64,000 nucleotides of DNA from Kibdelosporangium philippinense. GTDB taxonomy: Bacteria > Actinomycetota > Actinomycetes > Mycobacteriales > Pseudonocardiaceae. The stretch lies in NCBI RefSeq assembly GCF_021390435.2, contig NZ_JAJVCN010000001.1:1860001-1924000 (forward strand). The letters run 5' to 3'. Position 1 is the stretch's first letter; each line of letters opens with the position of its first letter. A program made the position numbers and the translations under genes. Below are positions 59,764-64,000 of the stretch, in pieces. A model generated the notes under the pieces. The model ran no database searches. It saw only the letters and a list, made by a program, of their open reading frames with translations, and was not told where the DNA came from.

Positions 59764-60699
59764 TCAGCAGGTCCTGCGGCTGTTCACGCACTCGACCATT
59801 CGGCTCATCACCGGCTGCGGCAGCACATTGATGAACATCGCGTGGTCGGTGAGGGGCTTACGACCCTCTTCCGGGAACGAGTCGATCGCGTACCGTGCGC
59901 CACGCGGGATCGAGTACGAAACCTCGATGTGCAGCTGTGGCACGGGAAAAGTACCCACACGGCACGCGTCGCCGGTCGGGAACGTGAGGTGGCTGCGATG
60001 CAGTTCGCTGTCGGTCTGCAGGCCGTCCCAGCAACTCGGGAAGTCGAAGATCCGAACCACCTGCTGCCCGTCGGCGCAGCGTGGATACAGATTGGTGACC
60101 CGGGTCCGTTCGCCCGAGCACGTCCATTGGACGCGCTCGGCGTGCTCGCCCTTCTGGGACACCGCAACCGGATTCCCGGTGATCGCCCGGAGAAACCGTG
60201 GCATGGCAACGACGTTGCTGGCCGCGTTGCCGCGGTATTGGATCAGCACGGAATCCGGCCGCAGGATCCGGCCGTGATTGCCGTGTATTCCGCCGCCAGG
60301 GGCGTGCGCGTCGGCGCCTTGTTCGTCCACCAGTCGCAGGACGGGCCAGTAATAAGTGGATTTGTCGTCGAACTGGCAAGTTGTCGCCGACGCGGCAAGC
60401 GTGTCGTTGGTCGAGAACGCGTTCGTGGACACATTTCCCACGTAGTCGTGCACGTGGTGGGCCCCGGCCGGCAGCTGCGGCTGTGCGACCACGTTGTCCG
60501 CGTTGCGGTGCTGGTTTTCGTTGGTACCGCAGTCAATCTGCCACGTGCCGACGGCTGGTTGACGCTGTCGCACGGACACCTGGGCGATGTCGATGTAGTC
60601 CGAATTGCCTGACTCACTACTGCAAGCGGACGTGACCGCGGCCAACGTGCACAGCATGGTTATAAACGTGATCCGTAACGGCACGTCTGATAATCCCAC
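59764..60699 (-). CDS. DUF1996 lipoprotein/exoprotein
   Basis: 311 residues from GTG 60699. Lipobox-like VTSAC near residue 24. DUF1996 features: AGAHHVHDYVGNVSTNAF (His-rich), TTCQFDDKSTYYWPVLR, FPSCWDG, HRSHLTFPTGDAC, and AMFINVLPQP. Secreted by actinomycetes and fungi; function unknown. The frame uses some TTA codons near its start. A Crp-like box lies 11 bp before the start. Confidence 0.75.
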   Translation of the reverse strand: MGLSDVPLRITFITMLCTLAAVTSACSSESGNSDYIDIAQVSVRQRQPAVGTWQIDCGTNENQHRNADNVVAQPQLPAGAHHVHDYVGNVSTNAFSTNDTLAASATTCQFDDKSTYYWPVLRLVDEQGADAHAPGGGIHGNHGRILRPDSVLIQYRGNAASNVVAMPRFLRAITGNPVAVSQKGEHAERVQWTCSGERTRVTNLYPRCADGQQVVRIFDFPSCWDGLQTDSELHRSHLTFPTGDACRVGTFPVPQLHIEVSYSIPRGARYAIDSFPEEGRKPLTDHAMFINVLPQPVMSRMVECVNSRRTC

Positions 60700-60709
60700 A
60701 ACGGGCAGA

Positions 60710-60757
60710 TGTGACCGGCGTCACATAAATTCTGGTGAGCCGTTTCGACCCGAAACG
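60710..60757. promoter_or_regulatory. Crp/GlxR box and a second palindrome
   Basis: TGTGACCGGCGTCACA (60710-60725) fits TGTGA-N6-TCACA exactly, the consensus of cAMP-responsive Crp/GlxR regulators. CGTTTCG-ACC-CGAAACG (60741-60757) is a second exact inverted repeat. Both lie between the divergent DUF1996 and ECF-sigma genes. Confidence 0.7.
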
Positions 60758-60796
60758 CGTGTTGGTCGAGAACTTAGGCCGTGGAGGTGTGAACGG

Positions 60797-61342
60797 ATGG
60801 GCGGGTTGAGAACTCGTCACCGCCAAGTCGCCGATGAGGCGCTGGTCCGGACATTGTTCGAGGAACATGGCCGGGCCATGCTCGCCTATGCGACCCGGCT
60901 GACCAATGACCGGGCCACGGCCGAGGACGTCGTGCAAGAGGCGCTGATCCGGGCGTGGAAACACCCCGACGCGCTGGTCAACGGCAAAGGGTCGGTGCGT
61001 GGCTGGCTGCTGACCGTGGTGCGCAACCTCGTCTTGGACGGGGTACGCGCCAAGAACGCTCGCCCCAAGGAGGTCGCCGAGTCGCCGACCACCGGACCGG
61101 TCGAGAAGGACCATGCCGACAAGGTGGTCAACCAGATGGTCGTGCTGGACGCACTCGAACAGCTGCCGGACGTGCACCGGTCGGTGCTCGTCGAGATCTA
61201 CGTCCGCGGTCAGAGCGTCACCGAGACCGCGGAAACGCTAGGTATCCCACCGGGAACGGTGAAGTCACGCTCGCACTACGCGCTACGGGCGTTACGTGAC
61301 TTGTTCACCGCACGGGGCACCGGCATGGAAGGAGCGGCCTGA
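60797..61342 (+). CDS. ECF-subfamily RNA polymerase sigma factor
   Basis: 181 residues from ATG 60797. Sigma-2 region: LFEEHGRAMLAYATRLTNDR, AEDVVQEALIRAWKHPD, GWLLTVVRNLVLDGVRAKN. Sigma-4 region: LEQLPDVHRSVLVEIYVRGQ, TETAETLGIPPGTVKSRSHY. Directs transcription of an unknown regulon. The anti-sigma gene begins at its last base, the normal ECF pairing. Confidence 0.9.
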   Translation: MGGLRTRHRQVADEALVRTLFEEHGRAMLAYATRLTNDRATAEDVVQEALIRAWKHPDALVNGKGSVRGWLLTVVRNLVLDGVRAKNARPKEVAESPTTGPVEKDHADKVVNQMVVLDALEQLPDVHRSVLVEIYVRGQSVTETAETLGIPPGTVKSRSHYALRALRDLFTARGTGMEGAA

Positions 61343-62052
61343 TGAGTGCGTCCGAACAGCAGCACGCCGAGATCGACGCCTACGTGGCCGGCGAACTGAC
61401 GCCGGAGCAGGCCGCCGACGTGGAACAGCACATCGCCGGATGCGAGGAGTGCGGAAGGGAGGTGGACACATTGCGGGAGTTGCAGGAGATCTTGGGCGAA
61501 GTGCCGCCAGAGGCACTGCTCGAGGGGTACCCGGAGGACGCGGACCTGGTCTTGCAGCGGACGCTGCGCCGGATGCGGACCGAGTCGACGACCGCCCAGC
61601 GCCGCACCCGCTTACTGACGGTCGCGGCCGCGGTCGTGGCTGCCGCCGTGCTTGTCACTGGAGGCGTTTTCGTCGGTCAGTCCACTTCGTCCACCGAGCA
61701 GTCAGCGGACCCGACGACCGCACAGCCGACAGCGACCCAGCCGCCAGGTGTGCGGTTCGCCAGTGCCACCGACAGCGTGACCGGTGCACGGATCACCGCA
61801 CGGATCACGCCAGCCATGCACTGGCTGCGGATCAACGCGGCGGTCAGCGGGATCCCAGCAGGTGAGCCGTGCCGCCTGATCATCGTCAGCAAGAACGGCA
61901 CCCGCGAGTCCGCGGGCAGCTGGGTCGTGCCGCCGACGGAGAAAGCTGACGGCACCACCTTGGACGGTTCGGCGCTGATCCCAGCCGAGGACGTCGCATC
62001 GGTGATCGTCGAGACCACGACCGGAAAGCAGTACGTCAGCGTGAACGTCTGA
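61342..62052 (+). CDS. Zinc-finger anti-sigma factor
   Basis: 236 residues. N-terminal ZAS motif HIAGCEECGREV (HxxxCxxC, about residues 31-42), a cytoplasmic helix, one membrane segment (LLTVAAAVVAAAVLVTGGVF, about 93-112) and an extracytoplasmic beta-rich domain (about 135-236) resembling RskA-like sensor domains. It holds the sigma factor at the membrane and releases it on an external or redox signal. Confidence 0.9.
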   Translation: MSASEQQHAEIDAYVAGELTPEQAADVEQHIAGCEECGREVDTLRELQEILGEVPPEALLEGYPEDADLVLQRTLRRMRTESTTAQRRTRLLTVAAAVVAAAVLVTGGVFVGQSTSSTEQSADPTTAQPTATQPPGVRFASATDSVTGARITARITPAMHWLRINAAVSGIPAGEPCRLIIVSKNGTRESAGSWVVPPTEKADGTTLDGSALIPAEDVASVIVETTTGKQYVSVNV

Positions 62053-62058
62053 CTCGCG

Positions 62059-62159
62059 GTCCGCCGTCCCGAGTCGGGGCGGGACGGCGGACAGTGTTTC
62101 GTTCGCATCCGGTCGAGTGGATGGTCTGCCGTCCCGCCAAGGGGACGGGACGGCAGACC
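62059..62159. terminator. Twin hairpins between convergent genes
   Basis: First: GTCCGCCGTCCC (62059-62070) with 62081-62092. Second: GGTCTGCCGTCCC (62123-62135) with 62147-62159. Stems share the core GCCGTCCC. They separate the anti-sigma gene from the opposite oxidoreductase gene. Confidence 0.75.
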
Positions 62160-62160
62160 G

Positions 62161-62976
62161 CTACCACGTCGTGGTGTTCGCGAACGTCTTGAAGTCGCGG
62201 GGCGCCCGGCCGAGCGCACGGTCAACCCCGTCGGACACGTGGTCTTCAAGGCCGCGTTCGATCGCGCTGACCACTTCGGCGAAGTCCGCGGCGTCCTGTG
62301 GCGGCCAGCCGTCCCGAATGGACTCCGCGACGAACTCGTCCACAGTGAGCGGGACGTATCGAACCTGCCGGCCACCAGCCGCCGAGATCGCCTCCGCCGC
62401 CTCGGCCATGGTCACCGCCTGGGGCCCGGACAGTTCGTAGATCTCGCCCGCGTGCTTGTCCTCAGTCAGTGCTGCGACGGCCACGTCCGCGATGTCCTGT
62501 GCGTCGACGAACGTCACCCCACCACCGCCCGCGGGCAGCCGGAGTTCCCCGGCCTGCACGGCCGGGGCGAAGAAGCCCTCGCTGAAGTTCTGGGCGAACC
62601 AGCCGGGCCGCAGGATCGTCCACGGGATCTCCAGCTCCCGTACGGCTTTCTCGCCTTCGACGTGCGTCAGGCCGGTGGCGTTGGTGTCGCTGCCGTATTC
62701 CGGGTTGTCGACACCCCTGCCGGACAACAGCACGACCCGCTCGACCCCGTTGGCCACGGCCTTGTCCACGAACGCCCGGGTCAACGTCGTGCCGTCAAGG
62801 GGAACGACGAACACCGCCTTGACCCCAGCCAACGCCCGGTCCCACGTGGACTCGTCGAGCCAGTCGAAACCGGTCTGCCGCGCGCCAACCCGGGCGCTCA
62901 CTCCCTGTTCTTCGAGCCGGGAGACCACTCGCTTGCCTGTTTTGCCGGTGCCGCCGAGCACCAATATCGGATCCAT
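62161..62976 (-). CDS. NmrA-type NAD(P)-binding oxidoreductase
   Basis: 271 residues from ATG 62976 (MDPILVLGGTGKTGKRVVSR). Contains LLSGRGVDNPEYGSD, ILRPGWFAQNFSEGFF and VTFVDAQDIADVAVAAL. Atypical SDR without a clear catalytic Tyr. Divergent from an AraC regulator, a frequent pairing in which the regulator controls the reductase. Confidence 0.85.
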   Translation of the reverse strand: MDPILVLGGTGKTGKRVVSRLEEQGVSARVGARQTGFDWLDESTWDRALAGVKAVFVVPLDGTTLTRAFVDKAVANGVERVVLLSGRGVDNPEYGSDTNATGLTHVEGEKAVRELEIPWTILRPGWFAQNFSEGFFAPAVQAGELRLPAGGGGVTFVDAQDIADVAVAALTEDKHAGEIYELSGPQAVTMAEAAEAISAAGGRQVRYVPLTVDEFVAESIRDGWPPQDAADFAEVVSAIERGLEDHVSDGVDRALGRAPRDFKTFANTTTW

Positions 62977-63057
62977 GCCGCTAGTCAAACCACGATCGGT
63001 GAGACGAGCCATGGCTGAAACGCTCGCTGCGATACGTGAGCGTCTACCCTTGACCGG

Positions 63058-63933
63058 GTGGACATGCTCGCGGACTTGCTGGACGGTGTTCGGGCCCGAG
63101 GTGCGCTGTTCAACCAGACATCGATGAACCCGCCGTGGTCGTTGCGGATCGAACTCGGCGTGCAGGTGACGCTGGCGGCGATGCTGCGCGGCCAGGCGTG
63201 GGTGATCAGCGATCAGCCGGTCGAGCTGGGCACGGGCGAGATCGCGATCATCAAAGGGCCGTACACGATCGCCGACGATCCAGGCACGCCACCGCAATAC
63301 CTGGTCAGGAGCGATGACTACTGCATCACCGAATCGGACATCGCCGCGTGCCGGGTAACCGACAGCCCGGCATTACTGCTGAGCGGCGCGTATCCAGGCC
63401 CGATCAGCGAGCGGCTGCTCGACGCGCTCCCGCCCGTGGTCGTGGTGCGCTCGAACCCCCTGATCGATCTGATCACCGCGGAAATGGCGCTGACCAGGCA
63501 AGGGCAGCGGGTGGTGCTCGACCGGATGCTGGATCTACTGCTCGTGACGAGCCTGCGTACGTGGTTCGACGAGCACGACGCCCCGGTCTGGTACCGAACC
63601 GCGGACCCGATCGTGAGCGACGCGCTGCGGCTGATGCACGAAGATCCGGCACGTCCGTGGACCGTGGCTGACTTGGCGACCAAGATCGGCACATCCCGCG
63701 CAGCGCTCGCCCGCAGGTTCACCGCGCAGGTCGGCGAACCGCCGATCGCGTACCTCACCAGTTGGCGCATCGCGATGGCCGCGGACCTTCTTCGGGACAC
63801 GGACGACACGGTCGCGTCGATCGCACGGAAAGTGGGGTACGGCAACGCTTTCGCGCTGAGTGCCGCGTTCAAACGGTTGCGCGGCAGCACGCCATCCGAG
63901 GTCAGGGATGTGGCGCTTAAGCTTGAGCGGTGA
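63058..63933 (+). CDS. AraC-family regulator (cupin type)
   Basis: 291 residues, GTG start. N-terminal AraC-type cupin (QTSMNPPWSLRIELGVQVTL, about 20-150) and C-terminal double helix-turn-helix: PWTVADLATKIGTSRAALAR, then TVASIARKVGYGNAFALSAA and FKRLRGSTPSEVR. The upstream divergent oxidoreductase is the likely target. Confidence 0.9.
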   Translation: MDMLADLLDGVRARGALFNQTSMNPPWSLRIELGVQVTLAAMLRGQAWVISDQPVELGTGEIAIIKGPYTIADDPGTPPQYLVRSDDYCITESDIAACRVTDSPALLLSGAYPGPISERLLDALPPVVVVRSNPLIDLITAEMALTRQGQRVVLDRMLDLLLVTSLRTWFDEHDAPVWYRTADPIVSDALRLMHEDPARPWTVADLATKIGTSRAALARRFTAQVGEPPIAYLTSWRIAMAADLLRDTDDTVASIARKVGYGNAFALSAAFKRLRGSTPSEVRDVALKLER

Positions 63934-64000
63934 CCGACTTGATCCTGCTGCCGCGCGTGGCCTTTCGTGGTCGGCAGATCAAGGGTGCCCGGCTGATCGG
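63930..64000 (+). CDS. Start of a BTAD/AfsR-like regulator (cut by window end)
   Basis: The GTG at 63930 overlaps the AraC stop by 4 bp. The 23 residues visible (TDLILLPRVAFRGRQIKGAR) resemble the beginning of BTAD-containing regulators, where a VAxxGRxIxGxRLxxLL segment opens the DNA-binding domain. Too short to be sure. Confidence 0.4.
   Translation, partial: MTDLILLPRVAFRGRQIKGARLI

Overview
The window reads as chromosomal DNA of a high-GC actinomycete, most likely of the order Pseudonocardiales. The grounds are GC-rich third codon positions, frequent GTG and TTG starts, 4-bp start/stop overlaps, and actinobacterial families and sites: SARP and LuxR-ATPase regulators, Spo0M, an F420-type LLM oxidoreductase, KhtTU, a DasR box, an IdeR box and a Crp/GlxR box. 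The genus assignment is inference. No integrase, transposase or CRISPR array was seen.

Layout. 1-4.8 kb: a two-gene operon, a large superfamily-1 helicase with a C-terminal Vsr-like nuclease plus a HEPN-motif protein; a defence function is inferred. 4.8-13.3 kb: PhoD phosphatase, threonine ammonia-lyase and a tightly overlapping acyl-CoA catabolic operon opposite a TetR regulator. 13.3-25.3 kb: SecDF fusion, YceI, a large LuxR regulator, DUF1684, two mirrored 22-bp repeat arrays, Spo0M, an RsbW-like kinase, a secreted hydrolase and a LysR regulator. 25.4-32.8 kb: a SARP regulator coupled to a C39-like cysteine peptidase beside a broken inverted relative, a molbindin, a siderophore-interacting protein under an IdeR box facing a dead FecCD permease, and KhtTU.

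37.3-41.2 kb is the most unusual part. Two copies of a small structured RNA, each with its own -10 box and terminator, bracket a secreted nuclease gene, a 33-codon leader-like ORF, a terminator, four tRNA genes (Gly-TCC, Gln-CTG, Leu-CAA, Ser-GCT) and a 719-residue helical-repeat protein with a TerD-like C-terminal region. Just beyond lie three gene fragments (ABC permease, histidine kinase, internally deleted response regulator), which suggests a locus reshaped by insertion or deletion.

42.4-49.1 kb holds secreted polymer-related proteins (haem peroxidase with chitin-binding module, frameshifted AA10 monooxygenase behind a perfect DasR site) and a TMEM175 channel gene broken by a small deletion. 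49.1-64 kb is mostly ordinary: NmrA-type oxidoreductases, a HAD-NUDIX fusion, P450 with TetR, peptidase, LLM oxidoreductase, MarR, secreted phosphodiesterase-like protein, lipoproteins, an ECF sigma/anti-sigma pair under a Crp-like site, and AraC with an NmrA-type partner.

Several genes here are broken (FecCD, LPMO, TMEM175, two-component system, peptidase relative, TPR fragment), so the region appears to be in flux. Protein family names come from reading motifs, without database searches.
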